Source of the DNA: Morella rubra
Lineage: Eukaryota; Streptophyta; Magnoliopsida; Fagales; Myricaceae
Assembly: GCA_003952965.2 (NCBI GenBank)
Contig: CM025856.1
Location: 26,793,723-26,857,722, forward strand
DNA length: 64,000 nt
Direction of reading: 5' to 3'
The notes beneath the pieces are model-generated. The model saw only the letters and a program-made list of their open reading frames with translations. It did no database searches and had not been told where the DNA came from. The translations under genes and the position numbers were made by a program. Positions 22,801-38,470 of the stretch are shown here, in pieces. The number at the start of each line of letters is the position of its first letter. Positions within the stretch are counted from its first letter, which is position 1.

Positions 22801-25646
22801 GGGCACAATGACCAAAAAAGACATCGACAGTACCAAACGTGCCCTCTCAGATGGTTTCCCTGCAAAACAGCTTGCTTTTATTCTCTTTATTGCTACATCA
22901 GAACCCTTCCATTTCCCATGATAAACAGCTCCATACGTTCCGGAACCTAATTCCCGGATCTCCTCTAGATCAGCATTCTTTATTGTCTGATCAAATACAA
23001 GCAGTACGTCAAAACTAAGGACATGAAAGACAGACATAATTATCCTGAAGAGAGGATTGTAATGACCCTAAAATGAGATATAAAAGCTCAGATACTTAAG
23101 CGAATAATACAGAAAACAGTAACCTGTAATCCCCTGTCAATTGCTTCTGCCTCAGCCTTTGTTGGCTCAATATTGGCGTTAAACAGATTGTCATTATCGC
23201 AATCCAACTCTGGATCCCCATGCGCGTTCTATCAAGCAAACATAAGATTAGAAGAGAATAAATAAGAATACAACAATTCCTGTAGAATGAACATTTACTT
23301 CTCTCTCACCGCTGATTCTATGTCATTTCCAGATGCTCCTTGAAGGTCAGCACATCCTTCAACTCTAGCTTTGACCTCTTCAGGCCCTTCTAATGCAGCC
23401 CTCTTTACAGAAGCAATCAACTCAGGTAAGAGACTCAAGTGATCAACTGAAACCTTTGGACCTTCAGGAGCAGAAAGGTCTACTTCACCTGGTTTCAGGA
23501 CGTAACTACACTCTTCTGCAGGTTTTAAGTAGATTGAATTGGTAGACCTTAGAGAAGTCTCCTCACAATTCTTATCAGCAATTTGCTTTGGCTCTGGAGC
23601 AGAAATAGTCTGCAAATCAGAGTTCTCAACCTTTTCTGCCTGATTTACTCCTTTTTCTTCTCCAAATATACTTTTCCCCTCCGACTTCAACTCCGGACTG
23701 CAACCAGGAGCGGCAGAGGAAACCAATTTATCATGAACCAAAGTCGAAGTTGAATTTAACAGTGGCATGGGATCCAATGGGACAGCAAAGTTCACCATAT
23801 CAGTTTGGGTTCGAGAGGAGTGGTTGTTTTCCTGACACGATGCATTCTGGTTTAATTTTAAAGTACGGCCATAAGAGTACTCTGGCATGGCTGTCCCATC
23901 AAAACCCAATATTTTTTGTGAGGATTCCACCTGAGGAATTTGACTATCCACACCAACACATAACCTTGGACTACCTTCACGCCTGAGCAATACTGGACTA
24001 ACTGCACCATTCACTTGCTGGGGTAAACTGGATGCTTCACATGTGGTAGAAACATGCGTTGGACTATTTATCCATAGAGCATGCCCAGGGACATGTCCGT
24101 GTGACATTGGGTAAAGATTATCCCCTCCATAAGCATGAGGCAGATTTCCATAGCGGACCCCACGTTCTTCCGGAGGAGGAATACGTATGTGGGGTACAGA
24201 TGCCAAAGCTGGATCATGCAACACTTCATTCCCCAAATCAGGTCCACCTCTGTGGTGCGCATAATTTGCAGATACATGATGGTTATCTGCTATATTACCA
24301 TGTCCCAGAGGAAAATTCATGGCTGGTCCATCTACAACATAGTGATCAGTCAATCTTCCAGCTCCGGACACGTGTAGTCTACCCTCATCAACCCGAGCAT
24401 TCAACTGGTGCTGGAGAATCCATCCTCTTTCGTGATTTTGAATGTCATTATAGACGGATCGATGATCATTAGTGTGCTCATTAGGATAAACGCCATGGTG
24501 CATCTTGGCATCTGCATTCAGCATGAGAGTATCCCTATTTTGGGGACACTCAGCACATGGAGTAATGACCTGGGAAAGCCCATTCCCCATGTGGGGTTGC
24601 TCCAAATGTGGTGGATTTCGATGGAAAGTCATCCGACAATGCTCGCAGACACTGTTCCCTTCAAGAACACTGGGGCCGTGGAAAAGGTTACCGGTAAAAC
24701 CAGACTTATCACCTGATCTAGCTCCAGTTGGCACCCATACAACATTCTCGGAATACTGTGGTTGGTGCTCATGCATGGGCTGGTGATTCACTTGCTGCCG
24801 AGCGTATTCTTCAGACATTCTATCTAACCCTTTTTCAGGTAATTCTGTGAATGGCATACGGTAACGCGCTGAAGAAGGTGAAGATGGAAACTCTCCCAGT
24901 TGTCTCGGATCATGGTGCCCAGGGTGCCTAGGAGAATAGTATGCAGGGCTCCAGGGAGCTTCCATTTCATTATACCTATGAGGCTGGTGCGGTGCTGATC
25001 CCACATGAGGAATTGTGAGGTGATGCGTGTTATACTGCGGCAATGGCATCTCAGTCCTTTGGCTATGAAGGCCACTCTCCACACTTATCGTGTTAAAAAA
25101 CTGTTCTGCAACATGGACATCCTCAACAGGACTCATCCTGGGTGACTCGGGTAGCTGCTGTTTCCTAAAATCAGGATCATCATTTAAATTATTCAGAGCA
25201 TCTACATACCTCCTCTCAGTCTCCCTCTCATCCCCATCAACATAGGGTGACGAACCATCTTGGTCAGAATGTGGAAATAGAAAAATCCTAAGTCTAGTGA
25301 ACCCATCACCCGAACCCAACTTATCATACTCTTCCATCATGTTGGTGACATCGTCGTCGTTCACCACTGATACAAGAGCATCAAGGTCCTCATCAGGCTG
25401 CTGATACTTCAGCACAACCGCCCCTTGATAAAGCTCTCTCATTCTAATCATCAACTCCTCATAAGTGATATCTCGTGGCACGCTTACAATTCGCGTCTCT
25501 CCGCCCACATACCGGAGCTTTCCATCTTGGGGACGCGGCAATATACTACCAGAAAAGCTACACAAAAATTTAACACGCGGGCTTTCATCATTCGAACAAG
25601 GGGTCGAGCCCAAAACCGATGTTGGGGTTGTGCAAGGGCTATCCAT
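19827..25646 (-). CDS. PB1-domain Raf-like MAPKKK (serine/threonine/tyrosine kinase)
   Basis: Cytosolic Raf-like protein kinase of the plant PB1-containing group. Exons on the minus strand: 25646-23310, 23228-23124, 22986-22834, 22608-22445, 22301-22154, 21817-21695, 21572-21485, 19993-19827; all GT-AG and in phase, about 1094 aa. Residues ~22-125 form a PB1 domain ([16 protein letters not shown] at its start). A long His/Pro/Ser-rich region follows, probably disordered. The kinase domain covers ~820-1085: glycine loop [19 protein letters not shown] lysine about 848, HFDLK about 948-952, GDLGLSKVK about 971 and [12 protein letters not shown] for HRD and GDLG for DFG are usual in this group, not defects. 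The start used is MDSPCTTPT; the frame stays open upstream to 25790, so a longer N-terminus is possible. Members of this group act in osmotic/ABA and other stress signalling; the exact role is not readable here. Confidence 0.93.
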
Positions 25647-27115
25647 CAAGTATTGAGATTGACAAGGGTGCTGCTGAAAAAATGGATTATCAGAGTGTCT
25701 CAGGTATGCAATTCCTTTATTACACGCGAGTTCACACCATAGCTTAAGAGCTTCGCAAATTCGAGCCGAAACCCAAAAGCATAGCCACAAAGCACTCCGG
25801 CTTCACTAACCCGGATAGAGAAACTCTTTAGTGTGAGAGTCATCATGGATGCTGAGAACAATCTAATTTCCCAGCAACAACCATTGTTACGATTGAAAGA
25901 CCCCAACAAAAAAAAAAAGGACAATGAAACTAAAATAACAATAACCCACGAAGATTTCCACCCCAAAGAGCACGGATTCTTCCAATCTTCTGAACACAGA
26001 TCAAGCAATCAATACCCGAATCAACCAATTCCAGGGAGAAACGGTACCTGGGATGGCGAATTTTCGAGAACACCCAGACTGAATTCTGAATTCCCAATAG
26101 AAAAGAGATCCCGGAAAATATTTTGGAGCCACTCCCAAGCTTATTCAACCCCCTCTGCGCTTGGTTGAATGTTCGTGGCAGTGATTTTTGGGTTCTGACC
26201 TGATGATCTAGCAAAACAGGGAGAGGCGGAGAGGTGCAGAGAGAGAAAGATGATGGAGAATGAATGAGACACCCCGGGATGAGGACGATGACGAGGATAG
26301 TGATGATGCGGAATGGAGGTGGGGAAGAAGGACCGCCATACGCGAGGAGGGAGAGTGGTGGCTTGGCTTTCTCTCTCTCTCTCTGCGGTTCTTCTCCAAG
26401 ATGCGATACCGGGGTGCCAGGTAGTGTCCCACGTGGCACTACCTGGTTACTGCGTTCCCTTGGCATCTATTTATCTCCTCCAAAGGATATGCTCTCCTTC
26501 CCCCACGCTCTTCTGTAGCACGTGCGGAGGTGTAATATGTAGTATGTCTAGAATCCTCCAAACCTTTTTTTTTTTATCTCTCTTTCCGTCTGGCCTATGA
26601 GTAAAAACTAAATTGGCATTGGGTAAGTTTTAACACTAAAATTAAAACTTATAAATTATCCAAAAAAAAACAAAAACTAAACTTATAAGTTTAAGTGCCT
26701 TGTGATATAGCCTAGAAAAAAAAAAGTACCTTGTGATATAGGAAAATAAATAATTTCAATTTCTTGATTAGACCGCAAAGGCATTTAAAATAAAATTATA
26801 TTGCTCTCTTTCTCATTTTTTTGATAAGTTATTGCTCTCTTTCTCATGTATAAAGTAATTGCAATAAATAACTTAACTTTAATTTAGAGATTTAAATAGC
26901 GGTAGATAATTGAAAATATATACTTGTTGATCTGGTCTAGCTGAACTTTAGAGACAGAAATTAAAGAAGCTGTTGTGATTACCTACACGTCTAGCAAAAC
27001 GCTTTAGAACGGTAGAAAAAAACATTAATTTTTATTTTTTGAGCAGAAAAATATATCATTTAAATAACAGATATTAATATAGAATAGGAAAAGAATAACT
27101 GATATTTGTTTCATA
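25647..27115. other. likely 5' leader and promoter of the Raf-like kinase, then AT-rich spacer
   Basis: 25647-26500 is moderately GC-rich with a CT-rich patch (about 26371-26390) and probably holds the 5' UTR, a leader intron and the promoter of the minus-strand kinase gene. Beyond 26550 the DNA is AT-rich. No further gene recognised. Confidence 0.45.
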
Positions 27116-27508
27116 GGGGAAAATACATTTTTCACCCACGAACTACCGTAGTTTTACACTTTGCACCCTAAACTACCAATTTTGATACATTGCACTCTCT
27201 AACTACCAATTTTTAACACTTTGCACCCTTTATTAAATTTTTAAACTAAAATGATGATAATGCCCTTGACCCATTTTGTATATATTGAAGATATTGTTGT
27301 CAATTCATTAATTTCTCAAGGGTATTATTGTCAAATAGAGGGTACAAATTGTTTAATATTAATAGTTGGGGGTGCAAAGTGTCAAAGTGAGTAGTTTAAG
27401 GTATAAAATGTCTAATATTGGTAGTTCGAGAATGTAAAGTCTTAAAAATAGTAATTTGAGGTGTAATATGTCACTACCCTAATAGTTTGTGAGTGAAAAA
27501 TATATTTT
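27116..27508. mobile_element. foldback element (long-inverted-repeat MITE-like)
   Basis: The left arm (from GGGGAAAATACATTTTTCAC) is the approximate reverse complement of the right arm (ending GTGAGTGAAAAATATATTTT). Both arms carry degenerate tandem motifs of the type AACTACC...TTTGCACCC. The whole ~390 bp could fold on itself. No coding capacity. Target-site duplication not resolved. Confidence 0.65.
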
Positions 27509-28516
27509 TTTTTTATTTTTATATTTTCACCTTTACGTAGGGTGGGGGGAAAAATTCAACGAATCGCTAGGGACGTTGATTTTAGTTTTATATTCACTTT
27601 TCATTTTACGTTCGAAAACTGACCAGCCTGATAATGCCGCATTCGTGTCCACTATCCGTTGGAAGATTCTTGGGAACGTGTCTAGCGCGTGGCGAGGTAG
27701 GCGGTAAAAGGTCAAGGAGTAGGACCTTCGAAAATGGGGGATCCCAAATAAGGCAGAGAGTAGAGACCGGAAACTCGGGTCCCAGATGGTAACCTCACGC
27801 GCGCTCCCCATCTCTCACGTCGGACAATGCCTTGTTATGACAAAAAGGGAAATCACATCGGACCAGCAGCATGTGGTTCCAATTCTTCTAGGACAAGTGG
27901 CAGAAGATGCAAACTAATTTGTTATGGTGTTTTCTTTTTTAAGTGGTGATTTGTTATAAAAAAAAATAAAAAATAAAAAAAATACAAGATTCCTCTTTGT
28001 ATTTGCACGAAATCAAAAAAAATTTAAATTCATTAAATTAGTCTTTAATCTTAAAAATTCATCAAAATTTAGTCTTTTCCAGAGCTTTTAAATGTGAATA
28101 TTTTTAAATTTTAAGGATTAATTTGATGAATTTAAAAATTTTAAAAACTTAATTAATTTTCACGTAAATTAAGATAATAAACTTTGTATGAATAAAAAAA
28201 AAAAAAAAAACAAGTGGTGATTTGTTATAGCCTCGAAGGGTAGCGATGAGCCTTAACTTTTTTATTTGTATTTTCTTTTTTGCCTTTTGTTGTTGAGTCT
28301 ATAAACAGTTTGTTTTTTTATTTTTCAAATTCTTTACGGGATTTTTTTTTTTTTTTTTTTTTGTGTGTGGTTGTTCTCAGTGGCGGAGCCAAGATTAAAA
28401 TCTAAAGAGGTCGAACTTTAAAAGCGAAATGACAAGAAATTTTTTTCCCTTCGTAATGCAAAAAATTGTCTTGGAGTTACAATATCGAAAATTAAATACT
28501 AAAAGCATTAAAAATA

Positions 28517-28780
28517 TTAGAAATACATGTACCGTATTATGTAATTGAGAGGTGATGATTGCATCCTACGATTTTGCATCTTCTGAAAATGTTGCAAAAT
28601 AGCTTCGTTCTTAATAGTTTTTAAAACTTCTTGCTTGATATACACTACCATACGCTCATTCATCCAATCATCTCTCGTCGTATTACGCAAATCACTTTTG
28701 ATGATCTTCATCGCAGAAAATACTTTTTTCAACGGTTGCAGTTGTAACTGATAAGACCAATGCTAACACAATAAGTCGAT
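28517..28780 (-). pseudogene. hAT-family transposase C-terminal fragment
   Basis: A 71-codon frame (28517-28732) contains VFSAMKIIKSDLRN, WMNERMVVYI and ILQHFQKMQNRR, matching the C-terminal dimerisation region of zinc-finger MYM/TTF-type hAT transposases. The preceding piece (LALVLSVTTATVEK) lies just upstream but in another frame, because a run of six A's near 28730 has one base too many. The rest of the transposase is missing. Confidence 0.72.
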
Positions 28781-28989
28781 AAAACTAATAGGAATAGAGT
28801 ATTCTTTTTGGTCTCAACTATCTTCATAGTAAAACCTCTAATATCTTAAAGCCCAGAAAAAATATCATTTATTCTAACATCTCTAATATGATACTACCAA
28901 AAAAATTCCTACTTTCACAAAATGTCAAAATCCCTAATTCTGAAATAATTGCAATGCATAAAAATTAAAATTTTTTACCTATTGTGATT

Positions 28990-28991
<2 letters not shown>

Positions 28992-29047
<56 letters not shown>
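28992..29047. repeat. (GA)n microsatellite
   Basis: A pure 56-bp GA dinucleotide tract. Confidence 0.95.
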
Positions 29048-29049
<2 letters not shown>

Positions 29050-29454
29050 GAATAAAACATTTGAGTTAGGCCTTAGGGCCATTGGGTTCTAGTTGGCCTA
29101 GGCCTATAGGAGTCGAGCCAGGCCAACTTATGAAAAAAAAAAAAAACAAACAAACAAATGTTTTTTTTTTTTTTGGTAGTGCAATGGGTGGCGGCAACCT
29201 AGGGCCGCTACCACTTGCATCCGCCACTTATTGTTCTGATTAGAGGATAATGTACATTAGAGAGGCGGATCCTTGTCGCTCATTGTATACACTATACACC
29301 ATTTTCTTCTTCCGGGAAAAGGATATCCCTAAATTACTTGCAAAAAAAAACATGATTAGAATAAAAATTAAGATTATGTCCTCGTGATTATAATAAAAGT
29401 GAGATTGTATCCATGAGATGACCAAGCATAACTTTGAGTTGGGAATATTTGGGA

Positions 29455-29637
29455 GGTGTTTGGCACCCAAAATTTCTACCCTTCAAAATTTTCACCCCAA
29501 TAAAAATAACTCTATAAAATTCTCTCTCTCCTCATCACTTTTCACTCCAAATAAATATAAAAAATTAATTTCAATCATCTCTCTCTTCACTTTTTCACCA
29601 ACTCTAATACTTTAAAATTTTCAAAGTCGAACACTAC
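29455..29637. mobile_element. short AT-rich MITE, GGTGTTTGGCA-type ends
   Basis: Left end GGTGTTTGGCACCCAAAATT and the reverse complement of the right end (AGTGTTCGACTTTGAAAATT) form imperfect terminal inverted repeats. The interior is T/C-rich (CTCTCTCTTCACTTTTTCACC). Related in layout to the elements at 47423, 51693 and 62882. Confidence 0.6.
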
Positions 29638-31652
29638 TTTGAAAGTATGAGTATTCTCTCTAGTACGGTTTCCAATTATAGGGTACATTTTGAAAAATGT
29701 GATATATTAGGTATGACATGTTGCATGATCCATATTATTAAAAATTACCTGTAAATAATATTTTTTTTAGGTAATAGGGGAAATTTAGACACTTATTCAC
29801 ATGCACCGAACTCAAATGGATCTAACCCAGTATACAAGTTGGGTTCAATGTTATGGCAAACCTTGAGCCGTGTAGCTCTCTCAACCCATATATATCAGCT
29901 AAGTCTAGCTTTTTGTTATAGGAGTGGTCTCAAGAAATTGTTTACACTTGAGGAGATTCGAGCCTGAGGGGAGTATACCCCAAGGTCTCAGATCTTGACA
30001 ACCCAAGCCAATCCTTGGAGTTTATGCAAATAATATTATATATTGCATAACACACTATTTGAGTATTTTATCTGATAATTGGTCGCTCCTCATGTAACTC
30101 ACGAACAGGGAAGTATCAAGCCAATAACCACGGGGCATAAGTGACTTAAATAATTTTCACTTAATTATAACAAATGCTAAACATGTCGTTGTACACTATT
30201 TATATATTTGCTTCCCAAAAATATAATTCTGAACTTTGTCTTTCCTCCATAGTTTTAAATTCAAAATCTTATAAGTGTTAACCGTGACAGAGGAAGAAGG
30301 GGCGAGGTGCCACGGTCCCCCGTGCCCCAAGGATTTTGAAAAGTGTCCCCTCCCCCTTTGCTCATATGCCAATTTTTGACAAAATATATTTTTGGCCCTC
30401 CCAAAATTTTCAAAAATTTCCTCTCAAACCATTATTTAGCCTCTTAGGAATTTGAAATACAAATTTTGGCCTTGAATATTTAGCATTAACCTATAATTTT
30501 CCGTAAAACTCTAACTTTTGATTAGTAAAAAATTCTAAAAGTTAAAAATATATTTATTTTTTAAATAAAGAATATGAATGTTTTTCTCCTCTTTTAGTAT
30601 TTTCAAACCATTTATTGTTTATATCTATTTTGTATTATTTCTATGAGTGTCTTTACAGCATGCTTAATTTTTAATTAACATAAACATGTGCTATATATTC
30701 TTAAGTCAGTAAAACTCTTTGAGAATATTTTTCATAATTTGAGTTGTATTTATATAAAAATTTTCATATTTTATATATAGCAAACCATATAATATTATTT
30801 TGGCCCACCAAAAATAAATTCCTAACTCCACCATTGAGTGTTACCAACCATTTAAGGCCACTCTAATATTATTGGCTTGATAGTTATCGAGTCTACGTGA
30901 GATTGTGAGACTCAAAGGCCTTGGGATTAGTCGATGTACGCTTAAGTTAGCCGAGACGCCCGATGTCATAAAAAAATTATGTTTAGTTCCCTATAATATT
31001 AACTTAGAACTATTCATATGATTTGTTTTCCTCCCTTCCTAACTACCCAAAAGTTGTGATAAATACTCATGCAGATTGCAGATATTATTGTAGGTATAAT
31101 ATCAACCATGCCCTTATCTTATTTATTTTATTTTATTCAAGTACGAACCGAGAAACCCGACTTATTGACATACAATATTTAAGCGGCCTCTCATACTAGT
31201 ATTAATTTAATAAAATATATAATTTTGACTAATAGCTTAACATTATACCCATTCGTCAATTGTAAAAATGGAAAGCAACATTATGTACTAGTAACGCTAA
31301 TATTAAATATTATAGTGTGGAAATAGCTTATGAGATAAATATTATTCATCGAAGACAATGGCACAAATAGTTTACATCTGTTAAGACTGTAATATATTCC
31401 GAAGTATGCAAGGACCGCATTTGTGGTGCACTCTAACCACGACGATTTATGGTTAACGAGCATAACGAATTGGGCGGAGTAAGGGGCTGTCGAGTCCTTG
31501 CAGAGATGCAGGCCCACTGCCCATAAACAGAAAGTGGAAGAAGACCAACCCAAATCCTTCAAAATCAAACCCAGGACACATATCCCCTCGCTCAAGCAAA
31601 CGCCCAGTCTCTCTCTCTCTCTCTTACACACACTTCCGGCGAACCTTCGAGA
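29638..31652. other. spacer upstream of RPT2 with transposon-like debris
   Basis: No gene recognised. About 30290-30836 has a GTGCCACGGTCCCC-type left part and a right end near CTAACTCCACCATTGAG that resemble degenerate ends of non-autonomous elements, but no clear boundaries. The last ~150 nt before 31653, including a CT tract (31609-31624), are the likely RPT2 leader. Confidence 0.4.
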
Positions 31653-34358
<2,706 letters not shown>

Positions 34359-35131
34359 AAGGCATCGTGCTCTGTCAGCCGGAAAACATATGCGTCTTTG
34401 TTCTTTGGTGCTTGTGATGTCACGGTGGTGAAGTCGACGAAAATACAACTGGGGTAGTGCTGCTGGAACCGTTTTTGTCATTGAAAGTTCCATTCTTGAG
34501 GGCACTTCTGATGAATGTGGGAATCTTTCGTCATCGTAATTTTAGCTTACTGAATGCCCTGTAGAGGGGTATCAAAGAATGATTACTGAGCTCATGAATT
34601 CAAAAATGAGAGCCATGAATAGCTTCTTTACTTCCTGGTGCCACGACACGAGCAACCCATTTTGTTGAACTCCTACAGTGGACTCTCTCCAATAATACAT
34701 TTTTACTCGTCCTGGACGTCACTTCAAAAGAATCCCTCAGGATCAAGCTCTTTTATCGCTCCTTGTTACATTTGCTCGCATTGTCCAAAATGTTAAATAA
34801 TATCTTGACAAAACAGAACAAATCTAACCGAGAGGTGCCAACACGTTTTGTCTGCGCAACTTTTTTTGTTTCTCTTATTCTTTCTTCTATAATTTTATAT
34901 GCTTCGAACAACTAGAGGGTATTTTCCATGTTCGATTAATCGTCCCAATGTTTGAAATTGAGAATCTCTACATTGTAAGAATAACTTAAGTTGTCAGACA
35001 AATTAGAAGAACCTTGAGAGAGAGAATAATAGGGATGTCTCCATTTCACTTCATCTTCCCATTTGGTATAAGATGCTTGAAAATTTCAAACCATTACTAT
35101 AAGCTTGAAAAAAAAAGCGGGTTAAAAGACA
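34359..35131. other. convergent intergenic region between RPT2 and receptor kinase
   Basis: Carries the 3' UTRs of the two converging genes. Nothing else recognised. Confidence 0.6.
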
Positions 35132-38100
35132 TCAGAGACCCATGCTTCTGTTCCCAAGAACAGCCAATTTGATCTTGTGTAGCTTGCGAAGCACATCTTT
35201 GATATCAATCCGTTCATTTGGCAAGTCTTCAGTACACCGCAAGCCTAATTGCACGACGGACAAAAAAACTGTATGCATGGCAGTCATGTCTCTTCCAGCT
35301 TCTATCCTGAACAAACCATCGTCCACAATTTCCATCACTCTATCTGGCACTGATGTGTTTATCCATTCTCTCAAAGTAAATCCTCCAACAAACATTTCGT
35401 CTGTGGGTTTTTTCCTTGTGATCATCTCCAACACTATTATACCATAGCTATATACGTCACCTTTCGCCGACACTTTTCCTTCATGACCATATTCTGTCAG
35501 TATATGCAAACTTCAGTAAGTCCTTAAGTTAATAATTACAATACATACTGCAGAAAAGAAGAAGGTAATAACATCTTTAGCAACCATATAAAAAAGGGGG
35601 GGAGTTGAATTTGATGTACCTGGTGCTAAGTAGCCTAGTGTCCCAAGAGTTTTGGTTTGCGTTGCATCCTTACCTTCGACTAACATCTTTGCAATGCCAA
35701 AATCACTTACATGTGCAACCATGTCTTCATCCAGAAGGATATTGGCAGGCTTCAAATCGCAGTGTACCACTGGTTCTGATTGAGCATGGTGGAGATAATC
35801 CAATGCTGATGCAACATCAACCATAATATTTATTCGTTGGAGAATATCCAAGCAATAGTTGTGAGAGTAGAGCCACTTTTGAAGGCTACCATTTGGCATG
35901 TACTTCATCACTATGGCTCTGAAATCCAGGTTGGAGCATGTACTTACAGTTTCAACTAAATTCCTGTGTCGAGTTGTCTGTAACACCTTGCATTCAACAT
36001 CGAAACTTTTGCAAGCACTAACTAGTTGTGAATCCAATACTTTGACAGCAACAATTGTCCCATCTAGTAATACTCCTCTGTACACAGAAGAAAAGCCTCC
36101 AGCTCCAAGCAAGTTGCTTTCGCAGAAGTTGTTTGTCGCTTGGCAAAGCTCTCGATATGGTATAATTCTATGCTCCAACGCAGGAAATGGGTTAATTAAA
36201 CTTGGAATCTGTACTCTACTATCTCCACGTCTTCTGAGCATATAAACCAGTGCAACAGAGATTATAATTGATGAAACACCAACAAGAAAATATTTGACCA
36301 AAAGTTGTTTCACCCTTGATCCTTGGGAGCTTGGTCTTTTGCAATGTGGAACTTCAAAAATTGGATTCCCACAAAGTGCTTTATTCCCTAAAAATGAATT
36401 TTCTGTTGAGTTTGCAAAAGGTCCGCCATATGGAATCTCTCCTGATAGCTTGTTGAAAGACACGTTCAAACACTTGAGAAGTGAAAGTGCCTCCAGAGAT
36501 TTAGGAATAGTACCAGAGAGCTTGTTATATGAAAGATTTAAGATATCCAATCCTTTCAAGTCTCCAAAAGATTGTGGAATATCTCCTTGGAATGAGTTCT
36601 TTGACAAGTCAAGATAACGTAGGCTTTGAAAAGCACCAATGACGCTTGGAATGCTTCCAGTAATTTTGTTCCAAGATAGGTCCACATATTCAACAGTATC
36701 TGATTTTTTCATTTGTGGAGACAAATATCCAGCAAGGCAATTGCGCGACAGATCTAAGAATAGCAGATTTTGAAGGCTCCAAGTATTTAATGGTATTGAG
36801 GATCTCAATTTGTTCGCACTCAAGTTTAGCATCTGCAGAAACACAAGGTTTCCAAAGCAATTTGGTATGGATCCTGAGATTTTGTTATTTGAGAGAGATA
36901 ATTCACCTAAGTTCCTCAATTGACATAGGTTTTTTGGTATGAATCCTTCAATCTTATTATCATTAAGATACAATCGCTGTAACCTATTCAATCTCCCAAA
37001 TGTTGACGGTATGTTCCCGATCAAGTTGTTGGCACCCAAATTAAGCAGAGTCAACTCTTTCAAGGAGCCAATTCCCCTAGGAATAGGACCTTGAATATGG
37101 CAGTGAGATGCAAAAATGTATTCCAATGAAGCTGAAAGGTTTCCAATGGATTCTGGAATCGTTATATCCAAGGGGTTATAGGATATGGACAACGTCTTCA
37201 AAAATTGGCAACTGGATAAAGATGACAGGAAGCTAGTCTCTTGGTCTGCATCCGCCCCGGTTAGCTGATTTTCATGCAGGTAAAGTTCTTGCAAATGTGT
37301 TAAGTTTCCAAGATTCGAAGGTATTGGCCCAGAGAACAAATTAAGATTTAAGTCTACTACGATCAGCTTGGAACAATTTGAAAGATACGATGGGATATGG
37401 CCACTAAGTTTGTTGGTATGAATAATCAGTTGTTCAAGATTCGGGCAGGAAAACTCAGTATCTAGTGGAAGATTTCCGGACAAGGAATTTTTCGCAAAGA
37501 AAACTCCCTTCAGAGAGGAAATACTGAAAAGTTTTTGGGGTATGGTGCCAGTTAAGTTGTTAAACGCAAGATATAGCAATTCAAGCTTTTCTAAACTCTC
37601 TACACCTTTTGGAATACTTCCATCAAATTTATTGTATGACAAAGATATGATTACAAGCTCTCTGCAATAACTGATTTGTGAAGGGAGGTGACCAGTGAAT
37701 TCGTTGTTCGACAGATACAGCCCTTGAAGATTAGGACAATTGCTACAAATATTCATTGGAAGAGTTCCTGAGATCCGATTATCTGTAACAGCAATGACGT
37801 TTAGAGAAGATATGTTGAAGATGACAGAAGGAAATCCCCCAGTAAGGCTGTTGGATTGCAAATTCAAGACCTCCAACAACGAGATATTGCCGACAGAGGA
37901 TGGAATTGTACCGGTAAGATCATTCAAACTAAGATCTAGTGTGCTAAGCTTGGGTAAAGTACCCAACTCTTTTGGTACCCCACCACTAAAATGGTTTCCT
38001 TGAATAGATAAATACCTAAGCTCCTGACATAGATGTAAACTCGGAGGGAGGTTCCCTTCCAATTCGTTGAATGCCAAGTATAGGATTCTTAAACGATGTA

Positions 38101-38470
38101 GACGACTGATCTCATGGGGCAGAAACCCAAAGAAGCTATTGTTAGAAAGGTCAAGTGAGACTAGGAAGGAGAGGTTACCAATATGAGGAGAAATGGTTCC
38201 TTGAAGAGCCATAGTGGAAAGGTCCAACGCTGTCACTCTCTGTCTGCGTCGGCTACAGGAGACTCCAGTCCACTGGCAGAAGTTTATTACAGTGGACCAG
38301 TTACCATCCAAGACAGTTCTGTTTGGGCCGAAGCTGAGTTTGGATTTGAAGGCAATGAGAGTTGATTGATCAGTCAAGTTGTTGGAAGCTTTAGCCAGTC
38401 GAAACACACACGACTGCAGTGACAAAAACCCCAAGAGCAGGAGAATGGATGACGACCTTTCAATCGCCAT
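35132..38470 (-). CDS. LRR receptor-like serine/threonine kinase, class XII (EFR/FLS2-type)
   Basis: Plasma-membrane pattern-recognition-type receptor. Two exons, 38470-35620 and 35493-35132, joined by a GT-AG intron that splits the APE motif (LAP/EYG); 1070 aa. Order: signal peptide (SSSILLLLGFLSLQSC), LRR N-cap with the Cys pair around CQWTGVSC, more than 20 leucine-rich repeats of the plant GxIP type, membrane helix about residues 723-743, then a kinase with LLGAGGFSSVYRG (~786), AVKVL, HCDLKPAN (~900) and DFG (~922). HCD instead of HRD marks a non-RD kinase, typical of immune receptors. The MAIERSS start gives a proper signal peptide. The frame is open further upstream through two copies of a 71-codon repeat, but a TATA box at 38583-38590 argues those are promoter. 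Ligand unknown. The gene is intact, and the two exons are the usual class XII structure. Confidence 0.94.

Larger units (their letters stand above)
28379..29229 (-). mobile_element. hAT transposon remnant
   Basis: The left end CAGTGGCGGAGCC resembles the common plant hAT terminal sequence. A loosely inverted copy, GCATCCGCCACT, ends about 29229. Between them is a transposase C-terminal fragment on the minus strand, a GA microsatellite and a poly-A/T interrupted tail. The right end is my inference; another similar degenerate end (CTCCACCATTGAG) occurs near 30836. Confidence 0.45.

Noticed and set aside
24059..24786. Plus-strand open frames of 93-137 codons
   Set aside because: They are antisense to the large first exon of the Raf-like kinase and have no family character.
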